Shown: positions 1-11,538 of the stretch, piece by piece
How the letters are laid out: the number at the start of each line of letters is the position of its first letter
How positions within the stretch are numbered: the stretch's first letter is position 1
NCBI GenBank assembly: GCA_032622095.1
Contig: CP136069.1
Coordinates: 71,011,319-71,075,318, forward strand
Source: Siphonodentalium dalli
Taxonomy: Eukaryota; Mollusca; Scaphopoda; Gadilida; Siphonodentaliidae
Length of the DNA: 64,000 nt
Reading direction: 5' to 3'
Position numbers and translations under genes: made by a program
Notes under the pieces: model-generated
Told to the model about the DNA's origin: nothing
The model's input: the letters and a program-made list of their open reading frames with translations, nothing else
The model's database searches: none

Positions 1-178
1 GTTACTTTATGTTCCGGAACTCCGCCTTTCAGTCACTTCCCATATTACAACCGGAGTTCCGATTGTTGTGTGGACCGCTTCCAACTATACCGGAATGTCC
101 GTATATTTCTATTGTAAAAATAAATGCTAATTCCCCAGAAAGACTCAACCTTGATTCAACCAGAAATCAGCTCTATCA
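1..178 (+). repeat. 5' LTR, R-U5 part only (truncated by window start)
   Basis: Matches 1506-1683 almost base for base. By comparison with the complete 3' LTR it starts just after the TATA box, so it covers R and U5. It contains AATAAA near 118-123. The match to the 3' copy stops at about 178-180, which marks the LTR end. No clear tRNA primer site was recognised just inside it. Confidence 0.8.
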
Positions 179-641
179 AATTGGTGAGAGAATCACGAGG
201 CAGTGTTGCTATTTCCCCAACTGCAACGCAACGTTCCCGGAAGAAAAGAAGAATGACGCAGCCGATACCCGAAAACATATCATTAACATCCTGGTGACGT
301 TCGAGATTCTGAACCACCGACTCGACTGGAGCCTAAAGACGGAGGACGGAGACGTGTCGCTGTCACTCAACTGGAAGAAGGTAACACGAAAATATAAGTA
401 TGCATCGAACATACTCAGAGACATAATTTGCATGGAGGAGTTTACCCAAAATAAGGAGACGGAGAAGATATCAATTAATTGTACCAGTGTAGCTGCGAAT
501 CTGTCATATATGATCGTTCCGGATTCTGTGAGTACACAAACTCCAGTTATTTCAAAAACTGATATTGGTATCACTGTTTCGTCATCGACACCTAGTGTTA
601 ATAGTGCTATCCAAACTATACCGGACTCCGTATACATGTAG
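9..641 (+). CDS. Open frame running from the 5' LTR into the element interior, unknown product
   Basis: A 210-codon open frame. Its first roughly 56 codons lie in the LTR, and that reading is not kept in the 3' LTR because a 5-bp indel shifts the frame, so the true start is uncertain. The interior part is a Cys-poor, mixed polar protein with a Ser/Thr-rich tail. I do not recognise a Gag, nucleocapsid zinc knuckle or protease motif. By position (first frame after the 5' LTR) it could be a Gag remnant, but nothing in the residues proves it. It ends 20 bp before the chromodomain frame, which is in another phase. Confidence 0.3.
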   Translation: MFRNSAFQSLPILQPEFRLLCGPLPTIPECPYISIVKINANSPERLNLDSTRNQLYQIGERITRQCCYFPNCNATFPEEKKNDAADTRKHIINILVTFEILNHRLDWSLKTEDGDVSLSLNWKKVTRKYKYASNILRDIICMEEFTQNKETEKISINCTSVAANLSYMIVPDSVSTQTPVISKTDIGITVSSSTPSVNSAIQTIPDSVYM

Positions 642-661
642 TTCAGAAACACGACTCGTCA

Positions 662-934
662 ATGGAGCAGATCCCAGCATCATTACAATTCCAACCTAGA
701 ATCATCGACATCGTTCACAAGAAAGAATCACCGACAGCTAAACCTCTTCAACATTCCCAGTCAGTTAAGGTGACTGAAAAAGTTGTTCGAAAACGGCTGC
801 ACAAGGACGAACCACAATATCTTATCAAATGGCGAGGACTCCCAGCAACTAGAAACACATGGGTAAATAGAGATGATTTGGACTTTGAAGCGATGTGCTA
901 CATATCTGAGTACCCAGCGATTAAGATACCTTGA
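662..934 (+). CDS. Chromodomain protein, integrase C-terminal remnant of a chromovirus
   Basis: The 90-residue frame has a chromodomain at about residues 38-78: a Val/Lys-rich first strand, then YLIKWRGLPATRNTWV and an acidic Asp-Asp-Leu-Asp segment. In chromoviruses this fold sits at the integrase C-terminus and steers integration to modified histone tails. The aromatic positions are Tyr, Trp of KWRG and Trp of NTWV, so the methyl-lysine cage looks at least partly intact. The preceding 35 residues resemble the linker after an integrase core, but no DDE core or HHCC zinc finger is present upstream. The ATG is the first available. It may be translated alone or be a dead fragment. Confidence 0.7.
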   Translation: MEQIPASLQFQPRIIDIVHKKESPTAKPLQHSQSVKVTEKVVRKRLHKDEPQYLIKWRGLPATRNTWVNRDDLDFEAMCYISEYPAIKIP

Positions 935-1170
935 AGTGTATAGTATCAAAACAGCTACACATAAATCAACATCCAGAACCGTCATCCATTGGTAGCGCTC
1001 AAAACAATTATTTCGAATCTGTACGGCGATATGTTCGACAATGGCTAGAGAATTGTCCTCACGGTGATTTTGAGTCAGTGCGCCGCGGCCTTCAAAGGCA
1101 GATGGAAAAAGACGAGGACATTCGTTTAGTTCAATATGTCAAGTCATTCAGAAAAGGACAAACGGTTTAA
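931..1170 (+). CDS. Short hypothetical frame after the chromodomain
   Basis: A 79-codon frame that overlaps the end of the chromodomain frame by 4 bp in a different phase. It may be the frameshifted tail of the same protein. It is basic, with an internal near-repeat (two 'FESVRR' motifs about 25 residues apart) and Lys/Arg-rich ends. The family is not recognised. It ends 79 bp before the 3' LTR, so it is the last frame of the element. Confidence 0.3.
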   Translation: MKCIVSKQLHINQHPEPSSIGSAQNNYFESVRRYVRQWLENCPHGDFESVRRGLQRQMEKDEDIRLVQYVKSFRKGQTV

Positions 1171-1240
1171 CCTGAAAAGTCATTTTGAACACTCTTTCAT
1201 TCTGCATGCAAACAGAGAAATTGTGGGACCAATTTCACCC

Positions 1241-1249
1241 GGAGGAGAG
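1241..1249 (+). other. Polypurine tract before the 3' LTR
   Basis: GGAGGAGAG sits directly before the TG at 1250. A purine run at this place is the plus-strand primer of LTR elements, and it fixes the 3' LTR start. Confidence 0.65.
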
Positions 1250-1683
1250 TGTGATGTCAGAGTGCTAATTTTTGGACAATTATTTCATTGTTTATCTACA
1301 TTGATTTGACTGTATCAGATGTTCGTGTCTATAGTATACCATTCATCGCACGTATTCTTAGCTTTACTTTTAATAATTAATTATTTGTCAAACTGTTAAT
1401 GCCACTGTTGTGATCGGATATTTTATCATGCAAATCTGTTAATCTAATCCCGCGTCGTTAATTCACACCTGTGCATGCTTTGTATATAAGAATGTGTAAA
1501 ACTGTGTTATGTTACTTTATGTTACTCCGCCTTTCAGTCACTTCACATATTACAACCGGAGTTCCGATTGTTGTGTGGACCGCTTCCAACTATACCGGGA
1601 TGACCGTATATTTCTATTGTAAAAATAAATGCTAATTCCCCAGAAAGACTCAACCTTGATTCAACCCGAAATCAGCTCTATCA
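1250..1683 (+). repeat. 3' LTR (434 bp) with TATA box and polyadenylation signal
   Basis: Begins TGTGATGTCAG after the polypurine tract. TATATAAG at 1483-1490 is a good TATA box, about 20 bp before the point where the 5' copy begins in this window. AATAAA lies at 1624-1629. Similarity to the 5' LTR ends at 1683 or a few bases later (CTCTATCA then AA in both), so the exact end is uncertain by about 3 bp. Confidence 0.75.
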
Positions 1684-3253
1684 AACAACGCGTATCGTGG
1701 TATGCGTGAGAAATATATATTCACTGATGGGAGTTTTGGCAGTTCTATCAAAAGCACAGGTGCATCACATAAAACAAAATAAATATGCATTCTAGGTGTT
1801 AATGAAACTGGAGATCGACAAAAGCTCTCCAACAACCTCATAACAATAGCAGGCATCTTCGGTATACTTAAAGCTACTTTTAGCAGACTTAAAAAAAACA
1901 CAACTGAGTTCACACAGAGTACACGCTGACTACCATAGAAGAAATAACAATTCAGGAAATTGCTACTGTAAAAAAGAACTCATGTCATAAACGGTTTGGA
2001 ATAATAACCCATTAGAAAATACCGAGGCAGTGATTGTCTGTTTGTTTGTTTGGTTAGGGTTTACATCGTTTTAGTCGTTAGGCCGTATCACGACAGAGAG
2101 AAACATAACCAAGGTTAAGCGAAGCCATGCATTATCCTCAAACTAAACAAGATGTATACAAGTAAAACACAAATCAGCGATAGTGCTCGATTTAGGTCAG
2201 AACCATTAAGAAACTGACCATTGTGCAAAAACATATACTAGTAGAACAGAATATCAAAACAAATAGAAATACTGCACTGTGAAGAGCATAATATAAAACC
2301 TACATGAAATTTAAAGCCAAATGGCGTTTTGCGCTCCAAAATACACATACTATTATTCGCTTTTTACTTTTTCTCAGTATCGAAACAGGGCGATAAATTT
2401 CTGAACCACCTTTCTACGAGCATTATGTAACCCAAAAAGACGCATTGGCGTAATGACAAATACAATTGTGAATACGGTGTTTGGGTCCCAAACAAAAAAC
2501 CGTCATTTGCGCGACATGGAACAGAAAATAGCGCTCCGTGGAAGTCTATTCCTGATATGGTAGCAATAAAGAGCGTTTCTCTGATTTATGGCGAAAAGTT
2601 GAAAACTGCTGAAAAATGGCTGTGACTTTGGCAAGTGTTTTTTCAGAGCACATGAAGCCGATATATCAATAATTGATTTATTTATCGACCTATCGTATCC
2701 GCCTCTCCAAAATACGTAGAAAAACAATTGGAGGTTCCAATGATCCATGTCCATTTAATCAGCAAATATAAATAATTAGATTTAATAAGGCTTCGACATA
2801 TCGAAATATGTGGAGTAGCTGAAAACCTCGCCTCCTGAATGAGTGACAATCTGTGTATGTAACTCTCTGTAGCATGGACATGACACGAAAGAAAAAAACA
2901 TACACGGAAAACGGAAGACACAACTGGACACCGAAACACTATAGAACAGACGACATCATTTTATCATCTGAAACACTGTGGAGAGGCGTGACTAGCCGAT
3001 TGATTGAGCCGTGTCAACTCAACTACCCGTCTTGAAGATATGTGGGATTAAAGAGGACCATGAAATAAGCAATATCCTCATGTCGATGACTCACGTGACA
3101 CGACCGCCCTAGTACCACCAGGACTCCTACACCACACCTCACGGGATGCACCCCACGGCAAACAGGGTACCATATTAGGATATTCGTACCCCTCGCAGTT
3201 CGGCGGTATGTCTTTTCTACGTCGGACCAACACTGGGGAAGCAGTGGTGGACA
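1684..3253. other. Gene-free stretch with old dispersed repeats
   Basis: No supported gene. About 2035-2160 carries a 'TTTGTTTGTTTGG...TATCACGAC' block. It recurs in reverse orientation near 13490-13560 and looks like a SINE- or MITE-like repeat common in molluscs. About 2370-2500 resembles 51990-52110 (both contain 'ACCTTTCTA.GAGCATTATGT'). About 2540-2580 has a 'CCTGATATGG...AAAGAGCG' motif that also occurs near 26400-26460 and 57495-57540. Short frames here have no family resemblance. Confidence 0.5.
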
Positions 3254-4030
3254 ATGATGAGTGGACACGAAAGGGAATACTATTCATCAACGATCTATGC
3301 ACAGAGAATAACGAGTTATATATCCCTAGATTCGCTCAAAGATAAATCCAATATAACGACTGATTTCCTGACCATTCACGGAATAAATAAACAGATTATC
3401 GGGTTGTCCTGTCGCCTAAATTATTGTATTGAAATGGTCCAATGCCCCATAACTCCAGAAAATATCGCCTTACTGTCCAGAAACAGATATGGCCGAAGAC
3501 TTTATAACAAACTACTTGTCTTCAAAAGAGATAGGATCCAAAGATATATAATTAAGTGGGAAAGAGAATATAACAAAACCTTCCACAGAATTGTATACTC
3601 TCTTATCCTTTCAAAGTGTTAGCAGAGACTAAATTACGGTTGTTCCAATACCAGTAACAACTCGAATTCTTGGAACAGCCTCCTACGTGTACATAAAATA
3701 CAAATACCACAAAGCGGGACTTGCAAGGGGAGTAACACATGCGAAGAATTGATTATGCATATATTTGAAGACTGTCCGCGTATAAACACATTCATCAACC
3801 ACCTGAAAGCATGGTGTGATTAGTCACACATTGTCACCCCGCTTGCGGGAGACCTCATTCACCCATCAAACACAAACAGTCAAAACGAGGCAAAAATTGC
3901 GTATTTGCTATGACCATTACTAAAGTATTACTTATACAAATCCAAGTTCAATCATGATATGCTCTCCCTGGAAAATGAAATACGATATCGCATTGAGACG
4001 CAAATAGCACTTAATGAACAGCATGCATGA
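3254..4030 (+). pseudogene. LINE ORF2 C-terminal remnant
   Basis: An open frame at 3254-3622 (122 codons) rich in Lys, Arg and Trp is followed, in another frame, by 3665-3823. That second piece has a Cys...Cys-x-Glu...His-x-Phe-x-x-Cys pattern (TCEELIMHIFEDCPR), the C-terminal zinc-knuckle-like signature of many non-LTR retrotransposon ORF2 proteins. At least one frameshift and stops separate the pieces. No RT motifs are visible upstream, so this is a 5'-truncated, inactive copy. The clade cannot be assigned. 3023-3250 may be part of the same element, but I could not confirm it. Confidence 0.5.
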
Positions 4031-6960
4031 ATTTCAAACGAATATAATTTCGTTATCACGCCAGTTAGCTAATTGCTAATCAAACTTTAAAAGAACTAGT
4101 CAATGCCGACTCCGTTCTGAAACTCATTCATGCTCATGACTAAAGTGTTTATATAATTATGATTGTGCCCAAAATGTAAGTATTATTAACATTGTTTTAA
4201 TTAATTTAAATCCTTCTGCCGGTTTGTGCGTGTGTGTGAGAAAGTACTGAATATGATAGAACATAATATAGTATTCATATCAGAAGCCCACCACACCATC
4301 TCAGACCCCTTCTTATTCACATAATATTCATTATTATAAACATGTTGTGAAGCTGCTTGTGAGTTGAATGTATGACCCCATTGACACATTGTCGCCTAGT
4401 CTATGGAATATTTGAACATGTTTACTTGAGTCGATTATATGCTTATAATGGAAACACTTTAGTCACACAATCGACTCACAGTGAGGCGATTCTAAGCAGA
4501 TTATGTGCGGACAATGACACAAATAAGCCAACTCACAATTCAAGTGTACGCTCTTTATTGGGTGTTTTCACTATGACCCGCACCATAATTCTAAATAACG
4601 GGTAAGAGTCCAGTATCTGCTTACTGCAGAATCAAGTGATTACGTTATGTACATAGTTCACATTATAGGTCGATTATGTCAAAATGAAATATGTTTTGTA
4701 TTGACGTAGCATGTTTGCATCCGAACCGACACCTGAATAAATTTGATTTGTAATTTTTAATATTAACATTAACATTTCTATTTCTCATTCGATTATTTTG
4801 GACTACATGAAGCGCATTATCTGCATGTTTGTTGCTGGGTATATACGTCACCCTGGTAGGAGCCCTTGGCATTGTGGTCCAAGTCGAAGTAGTCAACAAT
4901 TTTGTGGATGCTGTATGTGCGTCTTGTTCCATAACGTTCGATTGATACACAGCGTTCAATACCACTTTCTCTTTGAAAATGTATTCACGAATCTCGCCGA
5001 TTGTGTGTTTTCGATGTCCACAGTAACATGGTACGTTCTTCTTGCATCTCAGTGTATCTTTCTCGTACTTAACTAAACTGAGCAGGTCTCCATACGACGA
5101 TTCAATAACACTTAGACGATACAGACCCCAAGTTAGTGTGTGCTACATGTGGCTCTTACGGTCAAAGACATCACGCTTGTGTTGACTTACCAAGAAATCA
5201 ACGAACCAACATTCGAGCATTCAACAACAGATAATTAGCTGCGAGTTGTACAGACACTAGACTTATTGTCGGTTGATTGCCTAATACATGTAATACATAC
5301 AAAGCGCGATTGTCTTAGCCACTACATGAACTTGTTGCAATTGACATTCTTTTGGGGAAACGGTGCGGGTGGTAGAGACAAATCCAACTAATTTCTAATG
5401 AAACTTACAGACGAAACGGTTCCAGAAATGTCGATAAATGGAGAATAATCCGGTGTTACAACAATGTTCCTTTAATAATATTAAACTGTTCAGACTTTGG
5501 ACCATGAATCAGCTATACAGAATAAAATTTAGCTTTCCATTACTAGCTCATGCAGTATTGCCCTTAGTTTATCTCGTCGCGATCTTCGCATGACGAAATA
5601 GTCGCCCCCCACCTACACCACAAAAGTTAAACATTAGCAAAACATACCTTATTACGTGATGCTGTCACCTATGTCTAAGAAATACTCGGAAAATAAACTT
5701 TCCACGATATCGTATCAAGTTGACTCAGGTAATATCCTGGGATAAAATTTCCAACTTAGCTAATTTTTTTTAAATATAGCTATATATTTCGTTGAACGTT
5801 TAGGTCCATACGGGGCTTATTTCACACCTAAATAATACCAATATGTGCTTATTTCAGTCCCATGAAATAATTTAGCTATGAACTTATTTAAGCTAGAACA
5901 GGCTGCCATATAACAAGGGTTTTAAGTTTCTTGTTCAGAATGCACAGTCGCAGATAAGGAGGCCCAAACAATGTCATATTCTAATATGTTGCCACCAACC
6001 AGTGATCCTCGGAAAAAAGAATATATCGATAAGGATAGTAGTTGGAAAATGACACAGGATTTTTGATTGTTGAGTGCACGATCTGGACTCGAATGTGCTG
6101 ATTATATACACATGTTCTGTCCTTGAGTTGCCGTAAGTGATATTCATACCCATGATAAGCTGGCATGAACGCGTCTTCTTCCGTCTCTGAGGAGAGAAAC
6201 CCATCAGCAGTTTTATCTATTACTGAGATGTTTCCATCGAAGAGTTAATGGAGAAATTCCAGTTTGTTCAGGTCCGTTTCTGCATAGATTGTGAATTTAC
6301 AATTAGATGATTGATGTTCTGGTTTTTTACTCAGTGTTTGCAAAGAAGGTAACATTTATTAGTGCAGTCCATTGGTAATGGAATTGAGGAGTGCGTCACA
6401 ATCTCTAAAGGCACCGGTTTAAGTTAGTATCATTTTAATAAATCTGCTAACATTGAGACAACGAAGCATCTGCATTTCTCAAAATTATGGAATAATGCAC
6501 ACTATCGAAAGTCAGTCAACATTTTATATTATATACATTGAGTTCACATTGGGTAATACTATCTTTTGATTAGATGAAGTGCCGTCACATATCAGAGAGC
6601 TGTTTTGACCATTGACCAGCTGGCGAACTATTTCCCGCTGACGTCACAATCTTGCGCGAATTCTGGCGCGAGCCTAGTATTTTTATAAACTATCGATATA
6701 TCCTGTGTATTCGAACTATTTATCCACCTCCTGACGTCACAGTTGGCTGTGGCGAGAATTTTGTCATATTCAATAAAACACATATTGACTGTCGTGTTGA
6801 AATGGCCAGCGTTATTTTCCCTTGGTGGTGTCTTATGAACAGCAACCATGACTATTCACCTCGTTCAAAAGTCCTGCTTGCTGTTCAAAAGACAGCACCT
6901 CATGAAAATGTTGTCGCTATTCCACCAAAGACAGTCAATAGGTATATATTATTGTACATA
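4031..6960. other. Gene-free, AT-rich stretch
   Basis: No gene supported; the short frames lack recognisable motifs. About 5800-5890 ('GGGGCTTATTTCA', 'CATGAAATAA') resembles 21900-22080 and is probably an old dispersed repeat. The rest shows nothing I can name. Confidence 0.4.
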
Positions 6961-7952
6961 AAGTTACCCTCACACCATAGCGTATGCTGAAACCTATGAG
7001 TTGCGTGTAAAAAATATTTGTATACGCACCAAACTCAAGCGAAATCAACAATTTTGTCAATTCTGTAACCTATTCGACCTATGGGTTGCGTGTGAGTTGC
7101 GTTTGGGTTGCGTGTGGGTTGCGAACTGAACTTATGATTCCCCCAATATATGCGATCGCCGGCATACGAGTTGCGTGCGAGTTGCGTGTGAGTTGCGTGC
7201 ATAACTTACGAGTTGCGTTTGAGTTGCGTTCAAAACTTACAAGTTGCGTTTGACCTGCGTGCTAGTTGCGTGGTATTTGCGACCAGATTAAACTGATGTC
7301 CAATAACAGCAAGAGGTAGCTCCATGTTGTCACATCGGAGGTCCACCAACAACTGACACGGATCTAGAAAAGGCCCACTATTTATACCATTTCTCAACAC
7401 GCATGTAGTACGCAACTAACACGCAACTCACACGCAACTAATATGTTGGATACGCAGGGCATAGATTGGGGATACGCTGGGAATAAGCACAATAGGTTGG
7501 GGGTACGCTACACACGCAACAGGATCACAACAGGCACGCAACACGATCGCAACAGGGACGCAACACGATCGCAAAATGATCGCATCAGGTACGCAACACA
7601 TTCGCAACATGTACGGTACCAAAACCTGGCCAGATACCTCAAATTTGGAGCTGCGATCACCTGCGTGCATAACTTATGAGTTGCGTACCTGTTGCGATCG
7701 TGTTGCGTGCTTAGCGTATCTGTTACGTCCCTGTTGCGTATAAATTGATCGCAGGCATTCGCAGAGAATTATTGAACATGTTCAAAATTTCGAACTTACT
7801 CTGCGTGTGTCTGCGATCACCTGCGTGCTTGTTGCGTACTTCAAACCTATAAAATTTATTAGTTGCGTGTGAGTTGCGTTCGGAACTTATGACCACTATT
7901 TTTTATTCGCAACCATACGCAACTGGTGATCGCTATGGTGTGAGGGTAGCTT
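6961..7952. mobile_element. Terminal-inverted-repeat element filled with GTTGCGT-type repeats
   Basis: The ends 6961-6982 and 7931-7952 are inverted repeats of 22 bp with one mismatch (left begins AAGTTACCCTCACACC). The interior is largely degenerate short repeats built on GAGTTGCGTGT. About 7000-7290 reads GTTGCG on the + strand, about 7400-7600 reads the complement (ACGCAAC, also CGATCGCAACA), about 7680-7880 flips back to GTTGCG, and the right end again has ACGCAAC. No transposase is visible. It looks like a non-autonomous foldback-like DNA element. Open frames inside it are by-products of the repeats. The target-site duplication is not clear. Confidence 0.7.
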
Positions 7953-8079
7953 AAGGTGTTGCGTACATTATTATTTCGAACAACATCATATCATCTGTAG
8001 TCCTGAAAGCTTTCAAGCACAATCGGATTTCTCTATTGTGTTTCGGAGAAGTCTTAATTCCAAGGGTCTCCGCTTCAGC

Positions 8080-9960
8080 TTTGACATGACATGACACCCC
8101 CTCCTAGAAATTCCTATAGTGATCCCCAACTAAATGGCATTAACATTACACCGGTAAATGTTTTTAACGTCCAAAAAGTCCTAAAAGTAAAGAAAGCATG
8201 TGGACCCGACACCATTAGTCCCCGTAGACTGAAAACTGTGCTTCGTCTCTCACCAAACCCATTGCGCACATCGTTAAAATCTTTAAAAAGTTATTACCCC
8301 CGCGAATGGAAAAAAACAAACATTACTTCAAATTTTTAAAACAGGTGATCCTAGCATCATATCGAACTATCGTCCTATCTCACTATTAAGTTGTTTATCC
8401 AAAACGTACGAGAAGTGTATTTATAAATAATGTTAGCATAACTTAATTCACATAAACTACTCTCTGTCGATCAGTCTGGCTTTACAACAGGCGACTCCGC
8501 AGTATACCAAATTACCGATGTGTACGATTAGATCCCTAGATGATGGTAAGGCGGTGCGCTGTATCGTTTGTGACATTAGCACAGCCTTTGATAAGGTCTG
8601 GCGTAAGGGTCTCCTATTTAAAATTATGCAAATGATAGTCGGAGGTAACTTACTTAAACTTTTATAATCATACTTAGAATGTCGACAGCAGAGAGTATTT
8701 ATAGACAATGTTAGTTCAGATTGGAAATGCATATCCGCGGGCTTGCATCAGCGGTCGACCGTCGAACCACTATTATTTCCTATTTATATAAATGCCTTAA
8801 CCAAAACAATAGTGTGTAACATCCGTCTCTTTGCAGATGACATCCCGATCAACTTATGTGTTGAAAATCCAACTCTCGCTGCTGAAATAATCAACAAAGA
8901 TATTAGTACTATTTGTGAATGGTCACAAAAGTGGCTAGTAAAATTTAACCCCTTAAATACCAAGGCTATAGTGGTATCCGGGAAAATAACAAACATAGTC
9001 CATCCGCCCCTCTTCATGGATGGACATGGAAGTACGTAATTAATCACAAACATCTTGGAGTCACTTTTTCGATAATTCTTGTTCATGGGAAAGTCAGGTA
9101 TGTAGTATAATTGATAAGGCGTAGAAGAGAATAAACCTGGTACAAATTCATAAATTTAGATTAAGCAGAAAGTCTCTTGAAACAATATATATTTTTCATG
9201 TATTCGCTCTATCCTAGAGTATGCATCACCTGTATGAGATAATATCCCCAAGTATACTAGTGATAGAATTGAGGATATCCAATATTAAAGGGCAAAAATA
9301 GTCACTGGTGCAAGCAGGAGTGCTAGCGATAGCAAATTATTACTTGAAACAGGTTGAGAACCGCTTGCACAGACATAAGCAAAAAAATAATCCAGTTTTA
9401 CAAAATGACAAAACACATAGCTCCATCCGGCCTATCTAATATGATTCCACCTCATACCTCATCAACTGGCTACAATTTTAGACATCCCAGCATCCACGTT
9501 CGTGGTTGGAATATCTTATTGGACTCAGAAACGTTAGCAGAATTTAAAAGAAACATTAACACTGGTCAATCAAAGATTGCTAAATTGTATTACCATAATT
9601 ATTCTCGTAAACCTCAAGTCTCATATCAGGATTATATTGAGATGCAGTAACCTGAACAGAGACATTGTCCCAAATCACTTAAGAGTCCCCGATGTGTCCT
9701 TTTGGTGGTTTTGAAATTGAATCTGATTATCATTTTCTCTAGAAATAAATATCCATTAAACACTCAAGCAAGAACTGACATGTTAGCTGATCTGCCATCA
9801 AGTAGAATATCAAGAGATGTACTATGGTATCGGTCGCGCGAACTGCCTGTTAATTTGAACATCAAAATGTTTTATGTAGTACAGACGTGTGTTGTTCGTA
9901 CTGGGCGTTTCTAACCAACTGGTAAGGTGGTGGACGCCGAAACACGCATACTAGTAATCA
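8080..9960 (+). pseudogene. Jockey/CR1-like LINE, broken reverse transcriptase ORF
   Basis: Pieces in several frames give, in order, the RT blocks of a Jockey-superfamily LINE. 8091-8336 has 'KKACGPDTISPRRLK'. 8341-8428 has 'SNYRPISLLS'. 8560-8625 has 'DISTAFDKVW'. 8743-9039 holds the catalytic LFADD motif at 8827-8841. 9354-9650 matches the C-terminal region after RT. Around 9709-9740 the sequence reads 'ESDYHF', a remnant of the C-terminal His/Cys motif. Stops at about 8429 and 8664 and several frameshifts make it inactive. No endonuclease domain is seen, so the copy is 5'-truncated. It starts about 130 bp after the GTTGCG element. Confidence 0.85.
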
Positions 9961-10372
9961 ATCATATGTAATTGTCTTAAATTATAGTTATTGAACGTGT
10001 TTTACCAATAATTTATTAATTATGGTACATACATATTTTGTCACTTATTAAATACTTATTAAACACATCGAATTTAACAGCTCCCTAATGTAATTTAAAT
10101 AATCCTGATCACCCGCCGTTTCGAAATTCCCTCCAATTGGGTCGTAGCGTGATTGATATTTTGTATTTAGATTTTCTTTGGCTTGTGACGATACATGGTG
10201 AGAAATTTAACATGGTACAATCCTCTCTTATTTCTCTGTTATATATCTTAGCTTGCTCTTAACGGTAAGCTCAATTACACAATTCCAATTACTGCATGTA
10301 CTCCCTTTCCCTGCATCTAAACTTTATTCGAACCACACAAAACTAAGCCCATCTGCTATACCCAAATGATAT
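9961..10372. other. AT-rich spacer
   Basis: No gene or clear repeat seen. The first part may be the 3' tail of the LINE. Confidence 0.4.
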
Positions 10373-10562
10373 TGTTAAATCATAAGATGTAAGATGTGTT
10401 CTTGTGTTATTGAGGTTTTAATATAACTGAACTATAGAGAAGTAAGCAGAATGATATATACAAATTATGTGATGGTTATCTATAATTGAGTACGACATTT
10501 GTATGAGGTACTAACCTCTATATTATTGAGTTCGTGGGAATATGAACTCTCTATATATAACA
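10373..10562 (-). repeat. 3' LTR of the gypsy-like element
   Basis: Same length as 12574-12763 and aligned end to end without gaps. On the - strand it follows a polypurine tract. Confidence 0.9.
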
Positions 10563-10575
10563 TCCCCCTTTTTCC
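10563..10575 (-). other. Polypurine tract
   Basis: The + strand TCCCCCTTTTTCC is a purine run on the - strand ending exactly at the 3' LTR, the usual plus-strand primer. Confidence 0.75.
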
Positions 10576-10635
10576 ACAAACATTAAAAGCTCTACTTAAG
10601 TCCCAATATTATTTACAGTCATAATGGGTCATTGT

Positions 10636-11520
10636 TCATCTCCAGTTGTATTCATTTTCAAATCTCAGTGGTGGTTTTGACACATACGTAATCATTCCGA
10701 GAAATCTTAACAAGGATTTCTTTGAATCAGGCACATACATATTATTTATAATATCCACTTTAGAATGATCAACTTGTATGCCATCTTGGTTTATTATGTG
10801 GCCAAGATATTTAATTTCACTGACACATATTTGTGATTTCTCCTTTCGGAGTTTCATACCACACTCACGTATACGACTGAGAACGCACCTCAACCTTTGA
10901 TCGTGTTGAATTTTGGTGGACGCGTACACACATATGTCGTCGACGTAGTAGGTCACTCCAGGAATTCAATCCAGCAACTGGGAAATACTTTTCTGAAATT
11001 TCTCCGTCGCACATTTTACTCCATATGGTAATCTTAAGTACCTGTACCCTCCGAAAGGTGAGTTGAAGGTACACAACATGGAACTTTCGTGATCTAATGT
11101 CAACTGCCAAAATGCATGGCTTGCATCCAGGAGACTCCAGTATTTTTCACCAGCCATCATTCCTGTTAACGCATCCACTGTCGGTATCTGGAAGTGTTCA
11201 CTCTGAATCGCTGTGTTCAAGTCCTTCGGATCTAGGCATATCCTTAGTCTTTTATTTGGTTTTTCAACAATCACCATCGAACTGACCTATTCTGTCGGCT
11301 CATTACCTTTTGTTATTACACCAGCTTCTGCCATTGTCTTTAATTCATGTTTCAGTCTCTCTTTCAGTTTATGAGGTACACGTCTCGATGGATGAATAAC
11401 CGGTCGAACTGATTTGTCAATATGTATGTGGTGTTCCCCTTCAATTGTCCCAAGTCCTAGAAACACATCCTGAAATTCGTCAAGAATGTTATTCGGTTTA
11501 GACTCATTGGTCACATACAT
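10636..11520 (-). pseudogene. Reverse transcriptase of the gypsy-like element (three fragments)
   Basis: 11287-11520 has the RT N-terminal region (His-Pro-Ser-Arg-Arg-Val-Pro, then GVITKGNEPTE). 10966-11277 has 'RICLDPKDLN', 'SLLDASHAFWQL' with the first catalytic Asp, and the palm motif 'LPYGVKCATEKFQ'. 10636-10956 starts in the YVDD catalytic box and runs through 'KYLGHIINQDGI' into the thumb. Frame shifts separate the parts, with the break near 10957-10966 just before YVDD. The protein then stops at about 10636 after an altered 'YVSKPPLRF' segment. RNase H and integrase should follow but are absent, so the deletion joint probably lies near 10640-10680. Codon-level identity to intact elements is unknown. 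Confidence 0.9.
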
Positions 11521-11538
11521 CCTCTATACCAGCTTTAA

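Larger units (their letters stand above)
1..1683 (+). mobile_element. Short LTR retrotransposon with a chromodomain ORF and no reverse transcriptase
   Basis: Positions 1-178 and 1506-1683 are near-identical direct repeats (four substitutions and one 5-bp indel by eye). A purine run directly precedes a TG at 1250, so 1250-1683 is a 434-bp 3' LTR and 1-178 is the end of the 5' LTR cut by the window edge. The interior is only about 1.07 kb. It holds three short open frames, one of which encodes a chromodomain as found at the integrase C-terminus of Ty3/gypsy chromoviruses. No protease, RT, RNase H or integrase core is visible. It is therefore a deletion derivative or a non-autonomous family needing enzymes in trans. 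The window starts inside the LTR, so the 5' target-site duplication cannot be checked. Confidence 0.82.

Noticed and set aside
3023-3302. Two - strand frames rich in Cys, Arg and Ser
   Set aside because: No recognised domain; probably antisense of the LINE remnant region.
7428-7679. Frames on both strands within the GTTGCG element
   Set aside because: Both strands stay open because of the short repeat; no protein features.
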